DNA of 61,921 nt from Nostoc sp. S13 (GTDB lineage Bacteria; Cyanobacteriota; Cyanobacteriia; Cyanobacteriales; Nostocaceae). Where the stretch lies: the NCBI RefSeq assembly GCF_029379315.1, contig NZ_JAQYWQ010000026.1:1-61921 (forward strand), written 5' to 3'. Every line of letters begins with the position of its first letter. The first letter of the stretch is position 1. Shown one piece after another: positions 35,976 through 45,928 of the stretch. The position numbers were made by a program, and so were the translations under genes. A model generated the notes under the pieces. The model worked only from the letters and a program-made list of their open reading frames with translations. It was not told the DNA's origin and made no database searches.

Positions 35976-36117
35976 TTGGGGTTTCCTCCAATGAGAAGAT
36001 TGAGAAAAACGACAACGGTTTGTTTTGGGCGAAGCCGCGCTTAACAGGATGCGGCTTTTCTTATAACTGCTAGCATTAAGAGCTAGCCTTTCCCCCTGGG
36101 ATGGCAGAGGAAAGCTT

Positions 36118-37629
36118 TTAAAACTCCATTCGCTGATATTCAGCTACGGAGGATGCTGCGGGGCGTGCGCGCTGTCTGGCCCAATCTCTCAGAGCCGTTA
36201 CTTGTTCTTGCATCGTTCGAGACAGCGGCAATGTTGCCTTTAGTGCAGCAATAATATCTAGTTGGGTGAACTCCCGATCTTGGGCAAAAGCTTCGTACAT
36301 TGCCGCAACGATCGCTTGCTCAACTTCTGCCCCAGAAAAGCCATCAGACATCTTCGCTAGTTGCTCAAGGTCAAATCTAGAGATATCTTCACGGCGCTTC
36401 GTCAGGTGAATATTGAAAATCTGCTGCCGTTCTTCTGGTGTTGGCAGATCCACAAAGAAAATCTCATCAAAGCGTCCTTTCCTCAAAAACTCGCCAGGTA
36501 AGCGTTCTACTCTGTTGGCGGTTGCCATCACAAACACTGGTGATTTCTTATCTTGCATCCATGTGAGGAAAGAGCCGAAGATTCTACTTGAAGTCCCCCC
36601 ATCAGAATCGGAGGAACCTCCACTACCAGCAAAGGATTTATCCAATTCATCGATAAACAAAATCGCTGGGGAAATAGATTCTGCTGTTTTTAGGGCGTTC
36701 CGCAGATTTGCCTCACTTCGTCCCACCATTGAGCCGTCGTAGACTCGCCCCATATCCAACCGCAACAGTGGTAAACCCCACAGCCGGGAAGTAGTTTTGG
36801 CGATTAATGACTTACCGCAACCGGGAACTCCGAGAATTAACATCCCCTTTGGTTGAGGCAAACCATACTCTCTCGCTCTTTCTGTAAAAGCGTTAGAGCG
36901 TTGCTTGAGCCATCTTTTTAACTCTTCTAAGCCACCTACAGCATCAATGGTTTCATCTTCTTCAATGTATTCTAAGATCCCATTGCGCCGAATTAGTTGC
37001 TTTTTCTCAGATAAAACGATATCTACTTCATCTTCCGTCAAACGCCCTGTAGTTACCTGTGCCTTCCGATAGACTTTCTCAGCTTCATCTTTAGTTAGAC
37101 CCAAAGCGGCTCTGAGAAGTTTTTCTCTGGCTTCTGTTGTCACCCGCCGACCACGATTTTGCTCTATATGGTGAGTTAGTACTTTATTCAACTCAGCCAT
37201 ATCTGGCAATGTAAAATCGAGAACGACAACTTCCTTTTCCAGTTCTATAGGCACTTGCTGCATCGGCGACATCAAAATAATATTCTTTTGCGTACCTTTG
37301 AAGCTAGCGATCGCATCACGCAACGATCTGTTGGTTGCAGGCGCATCTATAAATGGATGTAAATCTTTAAGAATAAATATACTAGGTTCCTTTTGCCGGA
37401 TTATCCACTCAATCGCCGCCTCTGGAGACACGGTATTATGTTGGGTGACATTTCGGGGTTGACCATACTCCACAATCCCGTGTGTTACTGTCCAAACAAA
37501 TACGCGACGCTGGGGCTTTAACAACTGGGCAATTGTGGAAACTGCTTGCTCAGCCCGCTCTTCCTCGGAGGTCACAAGGTAGATTAAAGGGTATTGAGCT
37601 TGAATTAGGATATTGAGCTCTTCTTTCAT
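36118..37629 (-). CDS. ycf46: Ycf46 family AAA ATPase
   Basis: 503 residues. An N-terminal domain (~1-230) precedes one AAA module with Walker A GVPGCGKS (267-274), Walker B ILFIDELDK (323-331), sensor MATANRVERLPGEFLRKGRF and the arginine finger region that follows. Residues ~333-348 hold a Gly/Ser-rich loop (GSGGSSDSDGG). Ycf46 proteins are present in cyanobacteria and red-lineage plastids; a role in CO2 uptake or photosynthesis regulation has been proposed in Synechocystis. It is transcribed just ahead of ycf35, with the CopG-type gene upstream. Confidence 0.92.
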   Translation of the reverse strand: MKEELNILIQAQYPLIYLVTSEEERAEQAVSTIAQLLKPQRRVFVWTVTHGIVEYGQPRNVTQHNTVSPEAAIEWIIRQKEPSIFILKDLHPFIDAPATNRSLRDAIASFKGTQKNIILMSPMQQVPIELEKEVVVLDFTLPDMAELNKVLTHHIEQNRGRRVTTEAREKLLRAALGLTKDEAEKVYRKAQVTTGRLTEDEVDIVLSEKKQLIRRNGILEYIEEDETIDAVGGLEELKRWLKQRSNAFTERAREYGLPQPKGMLILGVPGCGKSLIAKTTSRLWGLPLLRLDMGRVYDGSMVGRSEANLRNALKTAESISPAILFIDELDKSFAGSGGSSDSDGGTSSRIFGSFLTWMQDKKSPVFVMATANRVERLPGEFLRKGRFDEIFFVDLPTPEERQQIFNIHLTKRREDISRFDLEQLAKMSDGFSGAEVEQAIVAAMYEAFAQDREFTQLDIIAALKATLPLSRTMQEQVTALRDWARQRARPAASSVAEYQRMEF

Positions 37630-37728
37630 ACATCGACCTACTTGAGACCTTATAGAGACAGTAGAGACATTGCTTCTGGTAAAAACAACCTAATCATGAA
37701 TAATTAATTCATAATTGCTATCTATTTT

Positions 37729-38082
37729 CTAGCAAGGAACTAACTCTTCCTCACCTTTGGGATAGCTTTCATCTTCGTCCATCTCATCAATGGAAAGATG
37801 GTGTTGACCAACTAATCCTGGTTGATTGCCCAAAACAACCAGTTCACCATCACGTAAGACTAGTGAGCTATCACAAGTTGGACACGAATAAACTCTATGA
37901 GTCCGCCCATAAGAAGAATCTTCTGCCTCGTCAACCAATTCTGCATTAGATAGGTAAAACACGATGGCACGTTCGGCAAGTTCTGACATTGGTTCGCAAT
38001 CGACTGCTGAACGAATCTTCAGTTTTCTGTGCAACTCTGGCGATAAATACAAAGTGACCTTTTGCTTAGTTTGCGTTTGCAT
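37729..38082 (-). CDS. ribbon-helix-helix protein with a C-terminal CxxC region
   Basis: 117 residues. The N-terminal ~50 residues form a CopG/MetJ-type ribbon-helix-helix (KQKVTLYLSPELHRKLKIRS then SELAERAIVFYLSNAE). The middle has a single zinc-knuckle-like CPTC (YSCPTCDSSLVLRDGELVVL), and the tail is very acidic (DEMDEDESYPKGEEELVP) and ends in Cys. It is likely a DNA-binding regulator. Two perfect palindromes lie just upstream (38101-38110 and 38151-38166) and are natural candidates for self-regulation. It lies 100 bases before ycf46 in the same direction. Confidence 0.7.
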   Translation of the reverse strand: MQTQTKQKVTLYLSPELHRKLKIRSAVDCEPMSELAERAIVFYLSNAELVDEAEDSSYGRTHRVYSCPTCDSSLVLRDGELVVLGNQPGLVGQHHLSIDEMDEDESYPKGEEELVPC

Positions 38083-38100
38083 ATAACTCTTTAACGGTCT

Positions 38101-38110
38101 TACCCGGGTA
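38101..38110. promoter_or_regulatory. palindrome TACCCGGGTA, candidate operator
   Basis: A perfect ten-base palindrome 19 bases upstream of the CopG-type start codon on the minus strand, a position where a bound repressor would block transcription or initiation. Confidence 0.4.
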
Positions 38111-38150
38111 TGTATATCAAGTTATCGGTTCTTTTATTGGTTGTCAAGAC

Positions 38151-38166
38151 GGCAAAACGTTTTGCC
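38151..38166. promoter_or_regulatory. palindrome GGCAAAACGTTTTGCC, candidate operator
   Basis: A perfect 16-base palindrome without a loop, 69 bases upstream of the CopG-type start. The lack of a following T-run on the minus strand and its position make an operator more likely than a terminator. Confidence 0.45.
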
Positions 38167-38257
38167 GCTATTTTCGTTACATTTCTTTATATTTTCAGAT
38201 GAAATGCTGTTTAATTTACTGATAAATCGCTGACTAGGAAGCTCTCAAAATCAGGAC

Positions 38258-38811
38258 TTACGCAATCAACACCTGAAACCTCAATGGGAATTGAGCAATT
38301 CCGATCCCAATCAACACCCATCCCAGCAGTTTCCGATGATCGCGCCCACCCCAATTCAGAGCTACCATACCTCCCATACATAGCAAAATTCCAGGTGTGC
38401 TACGTAAATAAACACTGATATAAATGCTTATACTTAAAAATGTAATCCTGCTAGGATTAGTCCTAAGCTAATAAGCTTACTGGCAAGGATTACTTGATCT
38501 TCCTCTTCTTTAGCGATGGTAGGTGCTGTAATTTCTGTTGGCGCAAAGTTGGGTGTAGGATTTTTTGTGGCAGATGCAGAGTGTTGCTGCACCCTAAACA
38601 TGAAAGTTATTTTGTGTCCCTGCCCAAGGGAAACTCTGTCTCCCGTTTGCAGTGGGGAAAAAACTTGAGGTTGAAGTTTCGCGCCGTTAATATATGTGCC
38701 ATTAGAATCAGTAACTTTGGCAAAATGTGTAATGTAAATGGCTACTGCTAATAAAATCTGTAGTTTAGGGCGAAGAATTAATCGCTTTGCCGCCTGCGTT
38801 AGCGGAGCCAT
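38258..38811 (-). pseudogene. broken FHA-domain protein gene (5' truncated, frameshifted)
   Basis: On the minus strand the second half of an FHA domain is clear (KVTDSNGTYINGAKLQPQVF then LQTGDRVSLGQGHKITFMF), but the first half with the phosphothreonine-binding Arg and Ser is missing. That place is taken by the antisense of the neighbouring lipoprotein leader. The frame ends at AGLHF (38434). One base away it continues ITFLSISIYISVYLRSTPGI, LLCMGGMVALNWGGRDHRKL, LGWVLIGIGIAQFPLRFQVL to a stop at 38258-38260, a membrane tail. The gene thus has a lost start and a one-base indel near 38448. Confidence 0.6.
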
Positions 38812-39268
38812 TACCCTGTTTATAATTCTGTGGGGTTGTACTGCATCTGATTTTAATGCTGGAGCGATCGCGTGGAAAACTTATACCAACTCTCGTTATG
38901 GCTTTGAATTTCCATATCCGAGTAACTGGACTTCTTTAGCAGCCCCAGCAAATGATGATGGAATTGCGTTTATTTCACAACAGGATAACTCAGTGGAAAT
39001 TCGGGGGTGGGCAAGCCAGCAGTTACCAAATTCGATTGTTACAAACCAAGAGTCCGTAAAAAAGATAAAACCCAACTTTCAGACCGCCCAAGGGGTATCT
39101 GGGGTGATGGTTGTAGAAGTTGATCAACGAATAGGTTCGATGACACTGACACTAACTCAGAGTCAAGTGAAATACTGTTGGCAGGGACGAAGCAAAAGCC
39201 AAAAATTTCAATATTACTATCGTTTGTTTTATTACATTGCCCAGCAGTATCGGATTTCCAAGTCTTGA
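38738..39268 (+). CDS. putative lipoprotein with PsbP-like YGFEFPYPSNW motif
   Basis: 176 residues. The hydrophobic stretch GAITLFIILWGC ends in a lipobox-like LWGC, so residue ~34 may be lipidated. The mature part begins with AWKTYTNSRYGFEFPYPSNW, a motif shared by PsbP-like and related periplasmic domains, followed by IRGWASQQLPNSIVTNQESV and SQVKYCWQGRSKSQKFQYYY. The first ~30 codons include a GCGTTAGCGGAGCCAT repeat-like piece and overlap the broken FHA gene, so the natural start may have been altered. Function unknown. Confidence 0.6.
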   Translation: MATANKICSLGRRINRFAACVSGAITLFIILWGCTASDFNAGAIAWKTYTNSRYGFEFPYPSNWTSLAAPANDDGIAFISQQDNSVEIRGWASQQLPNSIVTNQESVKKIKPNFQTAQGVSGVMVVEVDQRIGSMTLTLTQSQVKYCWQGRSKSQKFQYYYRLFYYIAQQYRISKS

Positions 39269-40784
<1,516 letters not shown>

Positions 40785-40813
40785 GATAAACCCCGGTAAA
40801 TCGTGGGTCTAAA

Positions 40814-40954
40814 AATGGTCATCATATTGTACTAGAATATGATGACCATTCAATTGGTGTTTATCAGGCATATCGTACAGCTATTACTAAATTTGCGGTT
40901 TCCCACAGTTATTTTGACTGTGCAGAATTGATTACAGCACACGAGACAGTTTAA
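40814..40954 (+). pseudogene. short gene remnant, DUF4291-like
   Basis: One frame reads NGHHIVLEYDDHSIGVYQAY then RTAITKFAVSHSYFDCAELI to a stop at 40952-40954. It lacks a start codon. The YDDxxIxVYQAYxxxIxxFAV pattern resembles the opening of DUF4291 proteins. About 45 codons remain between sqdB and sqdX. Held loosely. Confidence 0.35.
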
Positions 40955-41018
40955 TCTGTGTTTAATAGCAAAATGCACTCTTAAGCTGAGATTATCTGCC
41001 TGGATTGAATAGTTTTAT

Positions 41019-42170
41019 ATGAGAATTGCCCTATTCACCGAAACCTTCTTGCCCAAGGTTGACGGCATCGTAACGCGCCTACGTGATACTGTTGACCATT
41101 TACAGCGCAGTGGTAATCAAGTGTTGGTGATTGCCCCTGATGGAGGCATCACAGAATACAAAGGCGCTAAAGTTTACGGCGTTACTGGCTTTCCTCTGCC
41201 ATTGTATCCAGAATTGAAAATGGCATTACCTCGCCCAGCCATTGGTTACACCTTAGAAGAATTTAAGCCTGATATTATTCATGTCGTGAATCCAGCAGTT
41301 TTGGGTTTGTCTGGCATATTTTATAGCAAAATCCTCAAAATACCCTTAGTAGCGTCTTACCATACCCATTTACCCCAATATCTCCAGCATTATGGTTTGG
41401 GGATGCTGGAAGGGTTTCTTTGGGAACTGTTGAAAGGCGCTCATAATCAAGCGGCTTTGAATCTGTGTACCTCAACTGCAATGATGGAGGAACTGACAGC
41501 ACACGGTATTGAACGTGTAGATTTATGGCAGCGCGGGGTGGATACGGAATTATTTCACCCTGATTTAGCTAGTGTAGAGATGCGATCGCGCCTATCGCAA
41601 AATCATCCAGAAAGTCCATTGCTACTTTACGTTGGGCGGCTTTCTGCCGAAAAAGAAATTGAGCGCATCAAACCAATTTTAGAGGCAATTCCCCAAGCGC
41701 GGTTGGCATTGGTTGGGGATGGCCCCCACCGTCAAGCATTGCAAAAACACTTTGCTGGCACAAACACTTATTTTGTTGGGTATCTCATGGGGAAAGAGTT
41801 AGGTTCTGCCTTTGCGAGTGCTGATGCCTTTATCTTTCCTTCCCGTACAGAAACATTAGGCTTGGTACTACTAGAAGCGATGGCTGCTGGCTGTCCAGTG
41901 GTAGCAGCCCGTTCGGGGGGAATTCCCGATATTGTCACAGATGGGGTAAATGGATATCTTTTCGAGCCAACAGCAGATGTTCAAGCAGCGATACCTGCGG
42001 CGGGCGGAGCCATCGCTGCTACTATTCGCCTCTTAGGACAAAAACAACAACGAGACATCATCCGTCAAAATGCTCGCCAGGAAGCAGAAAGTTGGGGTTG
42101 GGCGGCTGCCACTAGGCAGCTACTAGATTACTATCAAAAGGTGATATTTTCTGAACAGTTGACAAAATAG
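41019..42170 (+). CDS. sqdX: sulfolipid synthase (SQDG synthase), GT4 family
   Basis: 383 residues. The GT-B fold opens with ALFTETFLPKVDGIVTRLRD and has the acceptor-side YHTHLPQYLQHYGLG. The C-terminal nucleotide-sugar domain carries YVGRLSAEKEIERIKPILEA and the EX7E motif region PSRTETLGLVLLEAMAAGCP. It moves sulfoquinovose from UDP to diacylglycerol, the step after SqdB. Residues ~324-334 (AAIPAAGGAIAAT) come from DNA reading ATACCTGCGGCGGGCGGAG, a dispersed-repeat core, an apparent small in-frame insertion in a surface loop. The enzyme should remain active, since the core motifs are intact. Confidence 0.95.
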   Translation: MRIALFTETFLPKVDGIVTRLRDTVDHLQRSGNQVLVIAPDGGITEYKGAKVYGVTGFPLPLYPELKMALPRPAIGYTLEEFKPDIIHVVNPAVLGLSGIFYSKILKIPLVASYHTHLPQYLQHYGLGMLEGFLWELLKGAHNQAALNLCTSTAMMEELTAHGIERVDLWQRGVDTELFHPDLASVEMRSRLSQNHPESPLLLYVGRLSAEKEIERIKPILEAIPQARLALVGDGPHRQALQKHFAGTNTYFVGYLMGKELGSAFASADAFIFPSRTETLGLVLLEAMAAGCPVVAARSGGIPDIVTDGVNGYLFEPTADVQAAIPAAGGAIAATIRLLGQKQQRDIIRQNARQEAESWGWAAATRQLLDYYQKVIFSEQLTK

Positions 42171-42278
42171 GGGAGTGGGGATGAGGGAGATGAGGGAGTG
42201 AGGGAGAAGAATTAATAACCAATGCCCAATGCCCCATGCCCAATGCCCAAAATCCAAAATCTAAAATCTAAAATTCCC
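42171..42278. repeat. heptameric tandem repeats before the cyclase gene
   Basis: GGGAGTG/GGGATGA units, then CAATGCC units, then AAAATCC/AAAATCT units. An ATG at 42222 opens a frame through them into the cyclase, but the resulting 19 residues (MPNAPCPMPKIQNLKSKIP) are repeat translation. Confidence 0.85.
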
Positions 42279-44900
42279 ATGACACTCCCCAACCCTGGCA
42301 GCGTCTTGGCTACATTAACTGAACTGACTCAAGTTAATCGTACTCAGGCCCTACTGCATCGCGTAAAAGACTTATCTGTTAATGAATTTGTTTGCTTACT
42401 CGACTTCATAACTGCTGAATTTCAGCAATTTCTTAGAGCCATTGAACTGATTAATAATGAAGCTCTAGAAACTATGTTGGAGAAAGTCCTAGAAGCTATC
42501 ACACTCAAAATTGGTCAAATACTGCAAGCAGAACATACAGCAATTTTTTTAGTTGACTATGACAAAGGTCAACTTTGGTCAAAAGTCCCCCAAGATAATA
42601 CTCAAAAATTCTTAGAAATTCGTACTCCGATCACAGTGGGTATTCCTGGTTATGTTGCTAGTACAGGTCAATATCTAAATATATCTGAAACTTATACTCA
42701 CCCTTTATTTAGCCCAGAACTTGAAAAACAAATGGGCTACAAAATTCATAATATTTTATGTATGCCCGTTATCAGTAGCAAAAACCAGACCGTAGCGGTA
42801 GTGCAACTGGCTAATAAAACCGGGAATGTTCCCTTTAATCATGATGATGAAGAACGTTTTCGAGACTTTGCCGCTTCTATTGGGATTATTCTAGAAAGCT
42901 GCCAATCTTTTTATGTAGCCGCTCGCAATCAACGAGGTGCAACGGCTTTGTTGCGGGCAACTCAGACTCTGGGGCAAAGTCTGGATTTAGAAGCAACTTT
43001 GCAGATAGTCATGGAACAAGCTCGAATTTTAATGCAAGCAGACCGCAGCACACTGTTTTTATATCGTAAAGAGATGAGTGAACTCTGGACAAAAGTTGCA
43101 GCGGCGGCAGATGGCACAAACTTGATACAAATCCGCATTCCCAGTAACCGTGGTATTGCTGGATATGTAGCTTCCACTGGAGAAGCCTTAAATATTTCCG
43201 ATGCCTATAAAGATCCTCGCTTTGACCCGACTACAGACAGAAAGACTGGTTATAGAACTCGCAATATCCTATGTTTACCAGTATTTAATTCTGCAAATGA
43301 ATTGATTGGTGTCACGCAATTAATTAATAAGCAACAAAACAGTTTTACTGCTTCTGATGAAGAGTTTATGCGGGCTTTTAATATCCAGGCAGGAATTGCT
43401 TTAGAAAATGCTCGCCTGTTTGAAAATGTGCTGTTAGAAAAACAGTATCAGAAAGACATTTTGCAAAGTCTGTCAGATGCTGTGATTTCTACAGATATGG
43501 CAGGACGGATTGTCACGATTAATGATGCGGCACTGGAGTTATTGGGTTGTCCGATAAAAGACGCTAATACTAAGAACAACAAGCTTTTGTGGGAACAAAA
43601 TTTGATTGGTCGCCTAGTTTGGGAAGTTGTGCCAATTGAAAATCTCCAAATGCGGCTAGAAGATAGTTTAAAAACTGGAGCTAAACATTATGTGCCAGAG
43701 CAAAGTTTGATGGTGGGACTTTATCAAGTTATCAGTGAGGAGCGATGCCCTGAGCCTGCCCAAGGGTTAGGAATTAAAAGTGAGACTCACTACTCAGCAC
43801 TTAGGACTCAGCATTCAATTTTAGCAGTGCGCGATCGCACTAATCCCGATGTTTTCATTCCCTGGAATCTAACCCTCACTCCCCAATCTGAGTTTCTCAC
43901 TTTTGATCAGGTGCAACAATTAGAACGCAGTATTAATCTCACTGTTAATCCCCTAACTAACCCAGAAGGCAGTGTCCGGGGTGGTTTGGTGGTGTTGGAA
44001 GACATTAGTCAGGAAAAACGGATGAAAACTACTATGTCCCGCTACCTAACGCCTCATGTAGCCGAACAAGTTATGGCTCTGGGGGAAGATGCTTTAATGG
44101 TGGGTGAGCGCAAGGAAGTAACCATTTTGTTTTCTGATATCCGGGGCTACACAACACTTACGGAAAATCTTGGTGCAGCTGAGGTGGTATTGCTGCTCAA
44201 TCAGTATTTTGAAACGATGGTGGAGGCGGTTTTTAATTACGAAGGCACTCTCGATAAATTTATTGGTGATGCTTTAATGGCGGTATTTGGTGCGCCGCTA
44301 CCACTTACAGAAAATCATGCTTGGAGGGCTGTGCAGTCGGCATTAGATATGCGATGCCGCCTAGAGGAATTTAACCATCGGCGAATTATCCAGGCGCAAC
44401 CACAAATTCGTATTGGCATTGGGATTAGTTCTGGGGATGTAGTTTCGGGTAATATTGGTTCCCGCAAACGGATGGATTACACCGTAATTGGAGATGGTGT
44501 AAATTTAAGTTCGCGTTTGGAAGCGGTAACTAAGGATTATGGTTGTGATATACTTTTAAGTGAATTTACTTACCAGCTTTGCAGCGATCGCATTTGGGTG
44601 CGCCAGTTAGATAAAATTCGCGTCAAAGGAAAACACCAGGCGGTGAATATCTACGAGTTAATTGGCGATCGCACTACTCCCTTAGATGCTAATACTCAAG
44701 AGTTTTTGTATCACTATCATACTGGACGCTCGGCTTATTTATCGCGCAACTTCTCACAAGCGATCGCCTGTTTTCAAGCCGCCAAATGCATCCAACCCCA
44801 AGACCAAGCTGTTGATATCCACCTAGAACGTGCGCGTAATTATCAACAAATCCCACCCCCAGAGTCCTGGGATGGTGTTTGGACAATGCTTACTAAGTAG
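42279..44900 (+). CDS. cyaB: GAF-GAF-PAS adenylate cyclase, CyaB1/CyaB2 type
   Basis: 873 residues from the ATG at 42279. GAF-A covers ~50-205 (TAIFLVDYDKGQLWSKVPQD) and GAF-B ~220-385 (STLFLYRKEMSELWTKVAAA, with the paired ISDAYKDPRFDPTTD pocket). A PAS domain follows (~400-470, DAVISTDMAGRIVTINDAAL), then the class III cyclase domain (~595-790) with ILFSDIRGYTTLTENLGAAE, FIGDALMAVFGAP and VIGDGVNLSSRLEAVTKDYG. The order matches Anabaena CyaB1/CyaB2, whose GAF domains bind cAMP and activate the enzyme. Residues ~487-515 (EERCPEPAQGLGIKSE then HYSALRTQHSI) are repeat-derived. The short C-terminal tail resembles TPR helices. Confidence 0.9.
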   Translation: MTLPNPGSVLATLTELTQVNRTQALLHRVKDLSVNEFVCLLDFITAEFQQFLRAIELINNEALETMLEKVLEAITLKIGQILQAEHTAIFLVDYDKGQLWSKVPQDNTQKFLEIRTPITVGIPGYVASTGQYLNISETYTHPLFSPELEKQMGYKIHNILCMPVISSKNQTVAVVQLANKTGNVPFNHDDEERFRDFAASIGIILESCQSFYVAARNQRGATALLRATQTLGQSLDLEATLQIVMEQARILMQADRSTLFLYRKEMSELWTKVAAAADGTNLIQIRIPSNRGIAGYVASTGEALNISDAYKDPRFDPTTDRKTGYRTRNILCLPVFNSANELIGVTQLINKQQNSFTASDEEFMRAFNIQAGIALENARLFENVLLEKQYQKDILQSLSDAVISTDMAGRIVTINDAALELLGCPIKDANTKNNKLLWEQNLIGRLVWEVVPIENLQMRLEDSLKTGAKHYVPEQSLMVGLYQVISEERCPEPAQGLGIKSETHYSALRTQHSILAVRDRTNPDVFIPWNLTLTPQSEFLTFDQVQQLERSINLTVNPLTNPEGSVRGGLVVLEDISQEKRMKTTMSRYLTPHVAEQVMALGEDALMVGERKEVTILFSDIRGYTTLTENLGAAEVVLLLNQYFETMVEAVFNYEGTLDKFIGDALMAVFGAPLPLTENHAWRAVQSALDMRCRLEEFNHRRIIQAQPQIRIGIGISSGDVVSGNIGSRKRMDYTVIGDGVNLSSRLEAVTKDYGCDILLSEFTYQLCSDRIWVRQLDKIRVKGKHQAVNIYELIGDRTTPLDANTQEFLYHYHTGRSAYLSRNFSQAIACFQAAKCIQPQDQAVDIHLERARNYQQIPPPESWDGVWTMLTK

Positions 44901-44985
44901 TTATTGGGCATTGGGCTATTCAATTTTGGATTCAATTTTAATCTAAAATCCAAAATCTAAAATTGAATTGCCCCTCATTTCCCCT
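44901..44985. repeat. inverted and heptameric repeats
   Basis: TATTGGGCATTGGGC, then TTCAATTTTGGATTCAATTT and its partial inverse AAAATCTAAAATTGAA, between convergent genes. They could form a long weak hairpin. Confidence 0.7.
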
Positions 44986-45249
44986 TCAATCTTGAGCCTC
45001 CCCCTGATCATCCTGAAACGAGTCTTCGCCAATTCTTAGCTCTTTTTTTGAGTGTTTCAACTGTTTCCATAGATCCTTTATTTGTTCGTAAGCTGCACCT
45101 GGAGGCACTTTTCCACCTGTTTCTAAATTGCAAATGTAGCTTACTCTTTGGGCAAATTCCTGTAGATTGGCATTAAAAACCAAGTTCTCTGGCTTTACCT
45201 GACCATAGTAGCGACCACGAGGGTACAGAAAATCATCCTTGTTCACCAT
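44986..45249 (-). CDS. small conserved cyanobacterial protein (DUF7219-like)
   Basis: 87 residues from the ATG at 45249, preceded by GGAG six bases upstream; an in-frame TTG four codons earlier overlaps that site. Conserved blocks: DDFLYPRGRYYGQVKPENLV, FNANLQEFAQRVSYICNLET and AYEQIKDLWKQLKHSKKELR. I recognise it as a small soluble cyanobacterial family (DUF7219 from memory) of unknown function. Codon use is ordinary for the window. Confidence 0.65.
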   Translation of the reverse strand: MVNKDDFLYPRGRYYGQVKPENLVFNANLQEFAQRVSYICNLETGGKVPPGAAYEQIKDLWKQLKHSKKELRIGEDSFQDDQGEAQD

Positions 45250-45678
45250 TTTGTTCTCCAATTTATTTAACTCCCTTTCTCTTTGAATCTCTAAAGCTGA
45301 ATCACTAGCTACCCTAATCTTTCTTTTGTCAGACTGGGGGAAATCAAATCATCCAACTCATTTTCCAACAGATAGTGCGGGAATTGGTTAATTCAGATTT
45401 TGAGACTAGAAAATTAAGCTTAAAATACTTTTGTTGTAACATTTACAACAAAAGTTATTGCAAAAGTAACTAGAGGGAATATTTGATTTTCCTCCTGGTT
45501 GTCAATTTATCTCTATCTAAATTTATGAAGTTCTAACTGTAATTGACTTCAGTCTAAACCCTGAGTTACAAACTATATAAAATATAACCGTATTTCCTAA
45601 TAAAATGTTTTTAGCAAAAATAATTACTTTTTATCTAAGTATATATATTTAGGTAAAGATACCATATACTAAAGCCAA
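45250..45678. other. intergenic region, mostly AT-rich
   Basis: No gene seen. Around 45437-45472 direct repeats of the AACAAAAGTTATTGCAAAAG type give a locally repetitive stretch (GTAACATTTACAACAAAAG). This may be promoter DNA for the structured element downstream. Confidence 0.4.
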
Positions 45679-45687
45679 TTGTCCTCT

Positions 45688-45800
45688 GTTAAAAGTTAGA
45701 GATTCAGTTGTGAATCTTTAGTAACTGGGGCAAAACAGTTGCGAGTTCCGTTAGCTATCCGCGAATAGCACTACTGCTCCCTCATTTTACTTTGCCCCTC
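45688..45800 (+). ncRNA. candidate structured RNA or leader upstream of purC
   Basis: Three perfect hairpins follow one another: AGATTC-AGTTGT-GAATCT, AACTG-GGGCAAAA-CAGTT and GCTAT-CCGCGA-ATAGC. An alternative long-range stem, GGGGCAAA (~45728) with TTTGCCCC (~45790), would enclose the last two. Such mutually exclusive pairings are usual for a regulatory leader or a small RNA such as 6S. No reading frame covers it, and purC starts ~130 bases on. The strand is assumed from purC. No known family is recognised. Confidence 0.3.
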
Positions 45801-45928
45801 TGCACAATCATCGGCAACCCCGTGTCCTCTTCAATAATCACCAATGGCTAATAGTTAATAACTAAAGATAAAATGGTGAAGCCTCAAAGGACAACCTTTG
45901 GTTCATCGCCTAGAACTTACCTGCCACC

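Noticed and set aside
38494..38751. Plus-strand 85-residue Cys-rich frame
   Set aside because: It is the shadow of the broken FHA gene on the minus strand.
42222..42278. Upstream start of the cyclase adding MPNAPCPMPKIQNLKSKIP
   Set aside because: These residues are translated heptamer repeats. The ATG at 42279 gives a product like CyaB.
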